Assembly: GCA_964019335.1 (NCBI GenBank)
Contig: OZ025689.1
Location: forward strand, 1-64,000
From: Diplonema japonicum
Lineage: Eukaryota; Euglenozoa; Diplonemea; Diplonemida; Diplonemidae
Direction of reading: 5' to 3'
Length of the DNA: 64,000 nucleotides
A program made the translations under genes and the position numbers. Under the pieces are notes generated by a model. That model was not told the origin of the DNA. It worked only from the letters and a program-made list of their open reading frames with translations, and did no database searches. Of this stretch, positions 19,082-30,901 are shown piece after piece; the first letter of the stretch is position 1, and every line of letters starts with the position of its first letter.

Positions 19082-22000
19082 TTAGCAAAGGTGGTTGGTT
19101 TCAATGGGGGCATACCCTTCACCCTGCGAGGGATCCTTGTCCTTGTACATCGACCACCATCCTCGGATGTACCTCAGGAACGAGCTTGCGTCCTCAAACT
19201 TCTCGTGAACTGCCTTGTTGCACTTGTTGCCCTGCAGCATCATCTTCTCGTATTCATCAAATTTTCTTCCCAGCCTAGCAATGGCACTCCACAAGTTCGA
19301 AGCATTCCTCATGGCGTCATCCGACTGTGCCTGCTTGTGCACAAGCTCTTTCTGGATGTCTTTGATGATGTCTGTTGCGGCGTTCGACTCTTTTCTGCAT
19401 TCTTCGGCCCTTCTCTCATTTCTCTGTGCTAGCATCTCCTGGTGCCTCATTTGCTCTGCCAAGGCGTTTGACTCAGCAAGCTGCCTGTGCATTTCAGTCA
19501 TCTCAGAGTCGTGTACTTGTTTCGTCTGCATCAGCGCTTCGTTCTGTGCAGATAAGTCTTCTCTTTCTTTTCCTAACACTACCTTGTATTGGTTGCCTGC
19601 CTCAAGTGCTTCGTTGGCGGAAAGCAGTCTCATAGCTTCAGCCTCAAGGTTCTTGTTTTGCAACTGGAGGTTTGCATTAGAGTCACTTGAAGACCTCAGC
19701 TGCTCTTCAAAGATATCACGCTGTGCCAGCTCCTGTCAAAGTTAAATGCTACAAGGTAAGTGCATGTTCATACTGTGTCAAGGCGCTGCCTTGTGACCTG
19801 CAAGTCTTCCGTCAAGGCTGCAAATTGAGTTGTGTTGTCCTGCAATTGATTCCTCACCATTTCTATCACTTGCTCCAACTGGATTTTGTTATTTATCTCT
19901 TCCTCTCTGTCGATCTCAAGCGTCCTCATCTTCTCTTGCAGTACGGCATTCGAGCACCTGAGCTCAGCGCACTCGGCCTCCCTTGCCTCCGCCAGCTGTG
20001 TCATCTCCGCGATCTTGCTGTTCGTGATGGTGTTATTTACCATTGAATGACCCAGTTCTGACCTGCGCGCGATGATCTCCCTTTCCATGTTTTGAAGAGC
20101 AGCCTCCCTTTCATCAAGGGTGGCAAGCCTTTTCTTTGTTTCAATGTCTTTGGTATTGAGTTCTCTCTCTTTCTTAACCACCTCTTCCGTCTTCTCCCTC
20201 AGCTGCTTTACCAACACCTCTGCCTGCGTATCCTTTCTGAAAAGGTCTTCCTGTTGAATGGCTTCCAAGGACTCCTTTTCTCTGAATCGCTGTGTCAGGT
20301 CGTCGTTCTCAGAAGTAAGTGTCTTGATCCTGTCGCTCAAAGCTGCGTTGTCGCGTTGGCAGCGGATCTTCTCTGCTTGCTCTGACTTCACAGACTCTCT
20401 CAAGGAAGCGTTCTCTGACCTCAGTGCCTCAATGGTGGTGTTGGCAGTAGCTAGCTCAAGATTTTTGGTATCGTGAGCGGCCGACTGTATGTGATTGCAA
20501 AAACAAGGATCAGCATACCATTTCTTTCATGCTGCAGCTCACTTCCTTCACCTCATCGACGGATGCCTGCAGCTGCTCTGTAAGTTTTGCAACACGTTGC
20601 TCGCTCCTATGACGCGTGATGATGATCTAAGTACATACGCACTGAGCTCATTCTCCATCGCTCTCAAGTTGTTGTTCGCAGCTGACAGGTTTGTACTATC
20701 TTCGTGAGCACGCTGCATGGTCTGGTCCCTCTGGGACAAGGTCATGGAGTGCATTTGCTGGAGTTCATCTGTCTGCTTCAGCGACTCCTCCAAGTCTCTA
20801 GTATTGATATTGTACTGCTCTTGAAGTTGCATAATCTGTGCTTCCTGTTCCTGAGCAAGCTGCCTCAACTGGTTGAGCTCCTGCAGCATTCCAGCATTCA
20901 CTTCATTCAAGTCCTTGTTCTTAAGCCCTACCATGCGCAACTCATCAGCGGTATGTTTGTTGACTTCCAGCTCCTGTTCGAGCACTTTAATCTTCTTTTC
21001 CTTGTTGCTTGTATCATTCTTGAAGACATGCAACTGGTTCGTAAGGTCTTGTTTCTCTTCTTGTATTCTTGAGAGCTGTGTTGTTTTGTTAAAGTCAAAA
21101 TGTGGTTCAAACCTCTTTAGTTGTATCTGTGACAGCAGCTAGCTGTGCACCAGTATGGGCCAAGGCCTCATGAGCCGCCTTTAGCTGTTCATTCTTCTGG
21201 TTAACAACATCCTCAGTCCTCGCCAACTGAGCTTGCTGGTCACACAGCTGTTTCGTGAGGGTCATCACCTTCTTTGTGTGCTGCTTCTTCACACTGTCAG
21301 CTGCCACTGCTGCTAGCTCGTGACGCGTGATAACATCAAAGAACCTTGCCTCTCTCTCCTCAGGGGTGGCTGTTTCTAGTAGCTTGCGGGACTCCAGAAT
21401 ACGCACCTTTGCCTGTTCGTGATCATCAATTCTCTGACCAAGCCTATCATCAAAAGCAGGCATCACGTCATCGCCTTTGAGCTCTTCCAGGATGTCGATC
21501 ACGTTCTGTGATGCAAGCGCATGGTCACCACATGTGGCCGCAGTTGATAAGCTGTGGCGCAGCAGCATTACAGCTTGTCTGATGCTATCATTGTCATGCA
21601 CCATCTTCTTCTTCGCGTGTACAAGCTGTTTCTCAAAGTGTGATGCCTCAGCTTCGCGCTGTTTCACTTCATCGAGCAAGATCCTGTGCGGCTATGGTTA
21701 ACACAACACACATACGCATCAACGGTGGGTGACATGGCACGCTGTCCCTGAGGATGCTTCTTAAGAGGAGTGACCGGTGTCGGCGACTGGCTACCAAGCC
21801 TTGCGTCCACACGTCGGCGGACAACATCGTAGTCTATGCGCGAGTCATCATCGAAGGATAGTGCCGCTGTCGGGGAGCTTGGCTGGGCATGTGTCGGTGT
21901 CTGACGAGATGAAGATGTTATATCGCATACCTTGCGACCAGCGATAGTTGCTACTTCTTTGCTTAAGTAATGCACCTGCCTTCTGACATGGGCACTCTCA

Positions 22001-22262
22001 GCCAGCACATGCTCGTAGTTGTCCAACAAGGACCTCTTGTCATCGCCACGCATTGGCTTGACAACAAGTGAGGGAGCAGCCCTATTTCTCTCAGGTGCTA
22101 CCCGAGGTGATGCCGGCAGAGGCTTGTCACCCGGCGTGCCCAACACGTGGTCCAAGTCCTCGAGCTCTGCTCTCAAAACAGCAAGCTGTGATGGTATGGA
22201 AGAAAATGTCACAAACATACCCTCGACGTCTCCTGCGTCATCGTTGGAGAGGCACGATTCAT
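19082..22262 (-). CDS. Large coiled-coil protein, eight exons
   Basis: Eight exons (22262-22221, 22185-21931, 21900-21716, 21683-21113, 21075-20639, 20606-20519, 20484-19774, 19732-19082) keep one frame through seven introns of 30-41 nt, giving 979 aa. The first exon encodes only 14 residues. The N-terminal 180 residues are Ser/Pro-rich and unstructured. The rest is almost uninterrupted heptad coiled coil rich in Glu, Gln, Leu and Lys, ending in a short globular segment (F-L-R-Y-I-R-G-W-W). No motor, kinase or membrane segment is visible. It is likely a cytoskeletal or basal-body/flagellar scaffold; no orthologue can be named. The 30-nt intron at 21901-21930 is a multiple of three with no stop, so retention is possible. 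Confidence 0.75.
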
Positions 22263-22329
22263 GCGAACCTGTAGGCTGATACGACAACTGTGTAGTGAAC
22301 AATTATTATAACAATAACACATCTAATTT

Positions 22330-25300
22330 CTATTCTTCGAGAACCTGAAGGTGCTGCGGAAGGAACCGTCGCACGCCCTTGTGCGGCTGTACGTCCACCA
22401 TGACGCCTGTCACGTAATGAGACTTTGCGGTGTCGTACTGCACCACCTTGCCAGTGCAGTTGATTACCTTCTCATGTCTGATGCCGGCTGAAGGCAAGAT
22501 GAGGACTGAAGCACCGATCTCAGGCAAGTCCACCTCTTCTTGCAGGCCGTTCGTGTCGATGTAGACCACCTTACTGAAATCTTCTTGTCTCCTCAGGCGC
22601 TGTGCTGCCATCGCCTCCTCAGCTTCTTGCTTCTCTAAATCGCACACGGTTGTGTTCGGGTGCAGTGTCGTCATGCATTTCATATTGTTGTCCACAGCAG
22701 AGTATATCACGCGTTGGTTCTTGCGCTTCTGCACGTCATCCAACATGAGAAGCGGATTCACCGGCACTAATTCAGGCGGTGGCTTTGGCTTCGGTAATGC
22801 TTCAGAAGCAACAGACTCGTCAACCTCACCGGCCTTTTTGATGCCGTTGAACTCGTCGTAGGCCTTTGCGTCCTTGAGGGAACTTGCGTGGTACAACCTG
22901 CACAGCAACCAGACAGCGCCGCCAAGGAACGATATCAGCAGCATAATGCTTAGGCTCGCTACTGCTGTGTACTGCACAGCGTCGCTGAGTGTTGATTTGG
23001 TGTTGAAGTCGACAAGAACGACGGCACCAAGCATGAGGCAGAGGAGGAGGTTCAGGGCAACAGGGGGACACTCAAAATATAACAAGAGCTTGTCACACCA
23101 CGGGCTCTTCACCAGCGTTATAATGAGGAATACAAGATGCACTGCTGCAGCGATGATGAAAGGTATGGCACAGGAATTCCCCTTTAGTTTTATCCCTAGC
23201 ACAGCACTCACACTGATGGCTCTGAACATCAAGTACGGTAAGAAGGTTGTCTGAGTGTCCTTCAGAGAAGTAAACATGGGGCTCCATCTCCTCTTGAAAG
23301 TGGGGTCGCTCGTGTTTGCACTGCTCCAAAATCTTGATGGGACAACATGAAGTGCTCTGCTCCCATCTGCTGACATGTTGCTGTATACCACTTCACTGTA
23401 GAAACCATCCAAGTGGCACTCTTCCTGTGTGTATCTAGCGTTGATGCTTTTCCCCCTTAACTTGAAGAGGTTCGCGAAGACCACCGTGCAGGCAATACAT
23501 CCCGCGAGGAGGATGGATAGGACAAATACCCCAAAAACTATGTCTCCGATGTCACCGTCGTCTGAAATAAGCTTTGTAGCATTGAAAGACAAAGGGCAGA
23601 TAAACCAGCTCACGATTACTATGGGGATGCAGGGAAACATCAATCTTGCCAAAGGGGGGCCGAGCTCTTTAGATCCAAAAAGGTTTAGCATTAGAACCAT
23701 AAAGCAGTGCAAGAGTACGGGAACACAAACCAGAATCACTACCCACGTCAGGTCGCCAATCGAAAACGAACTCGGTCTGGGGAACAAAATTACCCAGGTC
23801 ATGTATTCTGCCGCTTTTGTAATGTCAATTGGGTTGCAAGGTGACCTCATGAAGGCTGTAAGGATCTGGGCCTCGATCAAAGCAAGGGTGGCAGTCATGG
23901 GCTGCTTGCTGAGTATGGAATGCAGCAGGGCAACACAGATAACCACGATCAACAAGTTGCCTAATAGCTCCGCACGCCAGCCATTCTCAAGAATGTCACA
24001 TTCCGCACCGGTCAGGCCGCTCCTGCAGTCACACATTCCTAGAGAATTACACCTCCCAGCCTCATTACATTGGGTATCGTTACTTTCAGAGTTACACAAA
24101 CATGAGTGAAAGTTACAAGCCTCGACTTCCGACAAAGGAGGACACCCAATGTCACTGGGGTTGAGCCACGGAGGCAGCTTTGCATCGAGCACTGTCCTAT
24201 TTCTGTAGAGGCTCCCGGTATTGCAGGGCTTAGAGCACTCAGACCAAGCGGACCATTCACTTACGCTGCACGTAGCAGGGATCACCCAGTCTCCCTCGGA
24301 AGGCTTTGTGACAGGGACCGATGTGCTGTTTGCATCGGCTGTTATGTTGTAGTAAGCAACAGCCACATCAGACGCTGGAGCATTGGCGTAATACAGCTGC
24401 ACAGCCACAGCACCGTAGGACAATGTTACGCCCTGCAAAGAAGCTAATAATGCCTGCTCTGTTATGTAGAAAGAGCTGGAGTATTCGTCACGTCCCACAG
24501 CCTTGATCTGAAATGGGGCGTCATGTATCCTCGAAAGCAGCAGACATCTATACCCTTGCGGCAGCTGGTAGTTGTGTGAAATGCTCACCATTACTGCAGT
24601 GCTCCACTCCTTCCCGTCTTCAGGTGGTGGTGCAAATAAGAAGTATCCTTGCTGCGAGAGGACACCTCCTCTGCCTCGGAGGAAATACTTCCACTGTTCC
24701 GACTGCGTACCCTGCATAACACTGATTCCATACGTGCCGTCACCCTGAGGAAGGACCAACCTGCACTGCACGTGTGTGCTGTTTTGAATGAGTATGTCGC
24801 ATGTAGGCGTGCTTTGTGTCGACGACGTAAACACCACAGATGTCACAAGCTTGGCATTAGCGAGGGCAAGGACAAGTGTGCCGTCTGTACAAAATTGCAG
24901 AACATCTGGATGCATGCAGGTGTCTAGGTAAACGTTGGTGATCACACCAACGGGGATGGGCGAAGAAACGATACTCATAAACCTTACATTTGAGTCAATT
25001 GCATTCTTGTCTAGCAGATCAGTCAGTGGTGATCCTGCTGGCAGCACCAAGGGACGGATGCTAATTCCCCAAATGCCTTTCGTGGTACTAGGAATGGTCA
25101 GATTGCAGGTAAGGCGGCTGCTGAAACCTGAAACAGCTGATAGTACTGTGCAAGAAGGTGTACTGCCAGAGCTGGGCTGCCACGAACCAGAGAGTAGAGT
25201 ACTTGTCTGGCTTTCCAATGTCACCTGATTAAACGGTACCTCAAGGACTGGTGCTGCTGTAATCAGTGTGAAAACTACCTCGGCATTCACAGGGAAGTCA

Positions 25301-25941
25301 TAGCCACCAAATTCAAGTACACCGCCGTGGCCGCAGGTCAGAACTGCAGTAGCTGCATTAGCACACCCAGTAATAGACAACACTACAGGTCGGGGTATAA
25401 CGCGCACTTCTTCTTTGAGGAATGATGGCTGATACTTGTTTGACCATGACATCGCAGTAACCTTTCGCGTGGCTGTTGTGAAGTCACCATTTGTCGACAG
25501 AAGTACTGTAGTCCCTGAAGGGCTGAAATCTCCCGTTGCTGCGCAGCCTCTATAAACACCATTGGAGCAAGCAATGCTGTACTTGAGGTTTATACATGGG
25601 TGTGATGCAACACGGATCACCTCCACTGCAGCATCAACTGCAGAGACCGCGACATTTGCAGCACCTACGATGACAGTGTTTGCATCCAACGAAGGAGGTG
25701 GCATGTTGAAGCATTTGGTGCTGTCGCTCTTGCAGCTACAAAACGGAGCACCGAAGGTACCGGGTTGACACTGCACGTCTGCGCTGGGGCACCCTGCGCA
25801 CACTTCACTGCAGTCAAACGACGCACACGTACAACTGCCACCATCCCACCGCCCTAACACACAGGTGTCGCTGCTGCACAACGTACTCGGCACCGCAGGG
25901 TCTAAGACAAGACCCACAACAATCATGCATATCAATAGCAT
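22330..25941 (-). CDS. Large surface receptor with TSP1 and EGF-like domains and multi-span membrane region
   Basis: An intron-free 1203-aa protein. A signal peptide (first about 18 residues) is followed by a Cys-rich segment and a long beta-rich ectodomain. A thrombospondin type 1 repeat at about 545-605 contains W-S-A-W-S-E-C-S-K-P-C. An EGF-like module follows, with C-N-S-L-G-M-C-D-C-R-S-G-L-T-G-A-E-C. About eight to nine hydrophobic helices lie between roughly residues 645 and 1035. The cytosolic tail is Pro/Lys-rich and ends in a beta-type segment near V-V-Y-I-D-T-N-G. The layout is that of an adhesion or sensory receptor, or a TRP-like membrane protein, facing outside. The helices do not match a family I can name. 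Confidence 0.7.
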   Translation of the reverse strand: MLLICMIVVGLVLDPAVPSTLCSSDTCVLGRWDGGSCTCASFDCSEVCAGCPSADVQCQPGTFGAPFCSCKSDSTKCFNMPPPSLDANTVIVGAANVAVSAVDAAVEVIRVASHPCINLKYSIACSNGVYRGCAATGDFSPSGTTVLLSTNGDFTTATRKVTAMSWSNKYQPSFLKEEVRVIPRPVVLSITGCANAATAVLTCGHGGVLEFGGYDFPVNAEVVFTLITAAPVLEVPFNQVTLESQTSTLLSGSWQPSSGSTPSCTVLSAVSGFSSRLTCNLTIPSTTKGIWGISIRPLVLPAGSPLTDLLDKNAIDSNVRFMSIVSSPIPVGVITNVYLDTCMHPDVLQFCTDGTLVLALANAKLVTSVVFTSSTQSTPTCDILIQNSTHVQCRLVLPQGDGTYGISVMQGTQSEQWKYFLRGRGGVLSQQGYFLFAPPPEDGKEWSTAVMVSISHNYQLPQGYRCLLLSRIHDAPFQIKAVGRDEYSSSFYITEQALLASLQGVTLSYGAVAVQLYYANAPASDVAVAYYNITADANSTSVPVTKPSEGDWVIPATCSVSEWSAWSECSKPCNTGSLYRNRTVLDAKLPPWLNPSDIGCPPLSEVEACNFHSCLCNSESNDTQCNEAGRCNSLGMCDCRSGLTGAECDILENGWRAELLGNLLIVVICVALLHSILSKQPMTATLALIEAQILTAFMRSPCNPIDITKAAEYMTWVILFPRPSSFSIGDLTWVVILVCVPVLLHCFMVLMLNLFGSKELGPPLARLMFPCIPIVIVSWFICPLSFNATKLISDDGDIGDIVFGVFVLSILLAGCIACTVVFANLFKLRGKSINARYTQEECHLDGFYSEVVYSNMSADGSRALHVVPSRFWSSANTSDPTFKRRWSPMFTSLKDTQTTFLPYLMFRAISVSAVLGIKLKGNSCAIPFIIAAAVHLVFLIITLVKSPWCDKLLLYFECPPVALNLLLCLMLGAVVLVDFNTKSTLSDAVQYTAVASLSIMLLISFLGGAVWLLCRLYHASSLKDAKAYDEFNGIKKAGEVDESVASEALPKPKPPPELVPVNPLLMLDDVQKRKNQRVIYSAVDNNMKCMTTLHPNTTVCDLEKQEAEEAMAAQRLRRQEDFSKVVYIDTNGLQEEVDLPEIGASVLILPSAGIRHEKVINCTGKVVQYDTAKSHYVTGVMVDVQPHKGVRRFLPQHLQVLEE

Positions 25942-26196
25942 TGCATCCCACTGTGTGAATTTCTTTATGGACCTTAAAATAGAACACTAAAAACGAAGTA
26001 TGAACAGAAAATAACTGCACAGCAAGTGCAATATGCTACCACTTGTGGCTGCTTTTGAACTTGCGCACTGCTGTATACGTTCAAGGCTTGCTGCTGACCT
26101 CGTCACAAGGGTGCATAGTTAACCTAGCTGAAGCACGCCACAACAAAACACGCCACAACAAACATGGGATAGGTTAATGTATGTGCCATCCAGTAA

Positions 26197-28190
26197 CTAC
26201 TGAGCGGCTGGAGGCGGTAAGGGGGAGGGTGAAGTAGGTTCGGAAGTGGGAGATGATATCTGTGGTGGGTGTAGGCCTTTGACAGACATACCGCTTGATG
26301 GGCGCATGTGTTCAAATATGCAGATATAGCCGCAGCATCAGTCTCATTCTCGCTAGAAATGATACGCATCCTTTGTTCTTGCTGTTGCTGCTGCTGCTGG
26401 CTACGCTGCATAAAGGATAGCTTCTTCCAATCCTTGAAGTGGTGTTTGAGGAGAAATTTGTAGGGCACATACCCGGTTCATGCTTGCAAGGTCGGGATCA
26501 TGTATGCTTTTGGCATCGAACTTGAAATTGAGAGCGCTGTCAGAAAGCCACTCGTGCTCGAGAAGGTCGCTGATCGCTGCGCGCTCCTCAACACTTCTTT
26601 TAAGACACATCGTGATGAAGGACTTGCATTCCACAGTGATGTGCTCGGGAATCCCGTCAGGGACCTCTGTAGAGTTCGCAATGTGGAACAAAGCTGCCCA
26701 ATGTGATGTGAAAGTCGGCCACGGTGGCCTCCCTCTGTTCAACATTTCTACGACAGTGCACCCCACAGACCACACGTCTAACTTCTTCTTGAAAGGGATC
26801 TCCTCGTAGAGCTGCGACGTAATCATCTCAGGCGCCATCCAATTGGGTGTGCCCGTCAACGTACCTCCTGGCATGGTAGCAATTGTTTGATGTATCTTCC
26901 GCGAACTCCCGAAGTCTGTGATCTTCACGATGCCCTCCTGGTGGTTAATCAGGATGTTATCGCCCTTAATATCTCTGTGTACTATGTTGTGCGAGTGCAG
27001 GTACTCCAACCCACGCAGCACCTGTTTTATATAAGCCTTACCGGCCTCTTCGGGCAGTGTGCCCGGAAGGTTCTTGACGAACTTTGCCAACGACCCTCCT
27101 GAAACGTACTCCATGAACAAATTAATGAGCCTCGCTTCGGGGTCGAAACTCGCACCATAGTACATGACGATATTAGGGTGATAAAGGGACTGCAGGGACT
27201 CGATCTCGTGAAGGTACGCTGTGCGGGCCACAGGGTCTGTCGCCACGCTGACAGCGTCAATCTGCTTTACCGCTAGCACATGGCCGCCAGGCAAGATAGC
27301 GATGTACACAGCGCCGTACTGTCCTCGACCGACTAAGTTTCCCCGCTGCCATTGATCTTTTATCGATAAGAACTGTGATTGGGGGAGCTTCTCATTTGTT
27401 GGCGCGTGCTCAGGCTGTGATAGGTACTAAGTAGTTTTGAGCACATACTGTTTGAGCAGCAGGTGTGGTTGCCACCATCTTCTTGTGCAACATGCGCCAC
27501 TTGCAGAAAAAAACAATAGCAAAACAGCAGGTGGCTACACTCACGGCAAGAATTGCAGGAAGGATATAGTACTTGAAGGTATTTATGCCATGACCCTTCA
27601 AGAACAGAAGCGCCTCACATGACTGACTGAGGCAGTCACCGCACATATCATTGCATTGATCAGCCAGACCATAGCCGTGCTCGCATGTCTTAACACTGTT
27701 AGCAGCACACCCTGCGGACTTCTGGCAATCTAGAGTTTCGTTCACGCACTCAGTCCCGCACAGAGCAGGAAACTCCATCTCCTTCCAACACGGCTTGTGC
27801 TCCAAACAATCCAGCATCTTCGTGTAGTCAGATAAGCCACATTCGTAAAGGTCAAGCTGGGTATTGCAAACTTGTTCCCAGTTCCGTGCCGTTAGGTAAG
27901 TATTGCTGAAGTTTGTCGCAGCTATCGGACAGTCGCCAATAGCAGTGATCACGCAAAAAGACCACACGCACCACTTCCCCGTGTTTAGGTGGTGCTTGAC
28001 GGGGCTTTCATGGGTCATGTTGTAGCAAGAACAGGTAGGGGAGAAGCAGCAGCCAAGGTTACATGCTTGTAGCAGGTCTGGTAAAGTATGAATCTCTATA
28101 TACTAACATACCTTCTAAGAGTGAGACTTCGCATTTGTCGACAGTACCGGCAAGGCCAGTCACTGTTATGGCAAGAAGCAGCTGCAGCAT
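26197..28190 (-). CDS. Cys-rich receptor-like protein kinase (STE/MAP3K type)
   Basis: Five exons (28190-28112, 28077-27449, 27414-26473, 26432-26292, 26259-26197) with introns of 34, 34, 40 and 32 nt give 617 aa. The first exon supplies a signal peptide (M-L-Q-L-L-L-A-I-T). About 170 Cys-rich extracellular residues follow, then one transmembrane helix (Y-Y-I-L-P-A-I-L through F-F-C-K-W). The Ser/Thr kinase has G-R-G-Q-Y-G-A-V, the ATP lysine in A-V-K-Q-I, H-R-D-I-K-G-D-N, T-D-F-G-S-S and W-M-A-P-E, all intact and closest to the MAP3K group. The tail has a poly-Gln run and Pro/Ser-rich end. It should transmit an outside signal to a cytosolic phosphorylation cascade. The single-pass receptor/MAP3K-type combination is unusual in animals and fungi. 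Confidence 0.85.
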
Positions 28191-28338
28191 GTTCACTCCA
28201 TGTTCATATTAGGTCTGTGATCGGTGCTTACATAATGCAAAAAACAAAAGGAAAATGAGCGGAAGAACATTGACAGGGCAGACGTGTAAACGTCGCTTTG
28301 ATGACTAATGGAACTTTGAAGGTTGGCGCACCTTTCTC

Positions 28339-30808
28339 TTAGGGGAGCCACATCTGAATGAACTTGATACTGTAGATGAAACATTGCTTGAGCGGCGTAA
28401 CACGTTGCTGCTCTTGTTTGCCCTTAAAGAGTTCTGTCATGAAGTGTGCATGCGTTTGCGGAAAGCATACCCTGCCGTTAGATGGTGATAACGTCGGGTC
28501 ACCTACGATTCTTTCCACTTCAAAAGGCTTGAATGGTTGATGTGGGAGTGAGAAACTCTTCAGGGTTTTCAAGTGCCACTGAAAGTGGTTTACAGCAAAG
28601 AAAAGGCACACCTCTTCATTGTTCATAACTTGTACAACAGACGGCAGCTTCTGCAACTGGTTGATCAGTTTCTCAGCAGTGCATTCCCATATTTCGCACC
28701 TGCGGTAGAATCAATAACACATAACTAACATACTTAGTAATTGCCTTATAGGAGATCGACCAAAAAGGCTGGCGTGTCACAGCATCTGGCACGCCTATGA
28801 CAAAGGGCGCTGAATGGACCGCCCCAGATTTCACTTCTTTTATTTTCCCCTTTACGATGCATATGCACTTCGCGCACGGGTCACCGTTAGTAGTCAGTAT
28901 GCTCGTAGCGTCGATGACACAGGGAGTGAGCCACGCTACCATCTGTCTGTACCATTTGCTCGGTATTGGGAGTGTTGACAATAGCGGTGCGTCCTTCCAG
29001 TACCTTGTGCGACATTCGTCCAGCCACAGGGCGCGCATCTTATTCAATTCTTCCTTCGCAGAGAGAAGGACGTGGGGGTGCAGCGAAAGGTGCATCATAA
29101 GGTCGTTCTTGCAAAGCTTCCATAACTCGCACGTGGTATCCGTAGTCACAGACGCGCAGCGAGGCTCCGGAAAGAACAGCGAAATGTGTCCAAATATTGT
29201 ACCGTCGTAGAGTTTGGCTAGCAACTTGTCCTCCTTCCCTTCGCTGCAAATCGAGGTGGCTTCGAGTGAAACCTCACTTTGTTTTCTAGGGGGTTTTGTT
29301 TTCTGCACTCTGAACGATGACGGCATCAAGGCGACGACAGACCCCTTTGCCTTGACGCGCGGGGAGGTGGCGGGTGACTGTGGGGAAGTGGTCTGTGTGT
29401 GGTTCGCGCATACTGACGCACAAAAGGAAGATGCTGAAGACGCAGTGGTATTCGACTCGCCTTCTGAGTCCGATCTGTGCGTGTTGCGAGCTACAAAATG
29501 CATACATACACATCATCCTGGTCTCGGGAAGTGACGGACACCGTGCCAGATGCCAGTATGTACAAAGCGTCGCCTTGTTCATCTTGTTCAATGACCCGGT
29601 GGCCTGCCCTGAAAACGACAGGCTTGAATTGTGTGCATAAGGCGATCAGCGTGTCATTCGGCCACTTGCTGAAAATAGAACAGCTTTCAATGAGGTGTGA
29701 CGGCTTCAAAGGCCGAAGTTTGTTCATATTCAAAGCTCGTCTCTCATCAGTCTTTTGAATAAGGTCTTTGTAAGTCTTTGGTCGTAGCATCGTGAGGAGC
29801 TTCGACACGGTTGCCTTCTGCAGTTTCCACAGGGTACTGTCTTCTCCTGCGATGATGGTCGCACTGCGGGGCTCATTACAAAGTACGGCAAACTCACCAA
29901 AAACGGACTTCGGACCCCCTGGATGGATTGATGCAACCTTAAAGCCATCCTTTGATGCTCGTGACTTGACCTTCGGCGGCCGAATGTAGATATCAACATG
30001 CCCACTGCCGAACAGGTACATGTACTCGCCCCAGTCGCCCTCCATGCATACACACTCGCCCTTTTCGAAAGCCACTGGGAGCAACGTCTCGCTCACAGTA
30101 CTCAACATGTGCGTCTGCCACCCATCGAAAAACTCCAACTCCTGTAAGTCACTCACAGATGGTCGTTCTAGAGAACTTGCGTGTTTCTTAAGGAGGAGTT
30201 GTTGCCTCTTTGCTTTTCGCTTTTTGTGAATGTAAACTCTGATGACTGGCAGGCACAATACTGCTAACTTATACAGTGCCTGCTCGGTGTCGCGTTTGCT
30301 CATCAAAGAGAATAACGGAGATATAACACATATTGTCTGCATCCACAGCAGAAGACGCTGATTGACCTGCTCTCTCTTTTGGTTTTGGACAAAAGCAACT
30401 TGTTGCCGTTGGCGCTTGTCGTGCGCTTCTGCTGCGGAATTCTCTTTGTTCTTCTGCTGTTCTTCTTGCAGGGCCTCATGCCTCATAAGAACAGCTAACT
30501 GTTTTTTGGCAGATTCTTCTGCCCGTGCTTTTCGTTCATCCTCCTGTTGCTTCTTGAAATCATCTTGTGGGAGTCGACGTTGGCTTTTAGGTTTTCCCCT
30601 TTTATTACAAAGCAACGTGGGCGTCGCATCATCCTAATGTCATGGTGTGATCAAAGTGCATACCGAGAGCACCTCACCAAGAGGCATGCACGACGTCGGC
30701 TCTGTGTAACCCCATCTATAGAGTGTGTGATGAATGGAGTGCATACCCTTGTGCCAACGACGACAAAGGTGGCTTCTTGTTTAAGGGAGATAAGTCCCCT
30801 CGTTTCAT
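28339..30808 (-). CDS. Cyclic-nucleotide-binding domain protein with tandem CNB folds
   Basis: Five exons (30808-30747, 30715-30664, 30633-29510, 29474-28734, 28699-28339) with introns of 31, 30, 35 and 34 nt give 779 aa. A basic, coiled N-terminal region precedes CNB domain 1, whose phosphate-binding cassette F-G-E-F-A-V-L-C-N-E-P-R-S-A-T-I is canonical. CNB domain 2 follows, split by a long Ser-rich loop. Its cassette I-F-G-H-I-S-L-F-F-P-E-P-R-C-A-S-V has His where the ribose-binding Glu should be, so it may not bind cAMP/cGMP normally. Further beta-rich sequence suggests a truncated third fold. There is no channel or kinase domain. It could be a PKA-regulatory-like or flagellar cNMP sensor (inference). 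Confidence 0.8.
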
Positions 30809-30901
30809 GTTCTCTGAATGTTTCTGAGAATAGAACGCTTTTGCAAGCAAAAGATACAGCAGGCTAAGCCAGCCACATTTTAAAAATGAAATCGATTCGC
30901 G

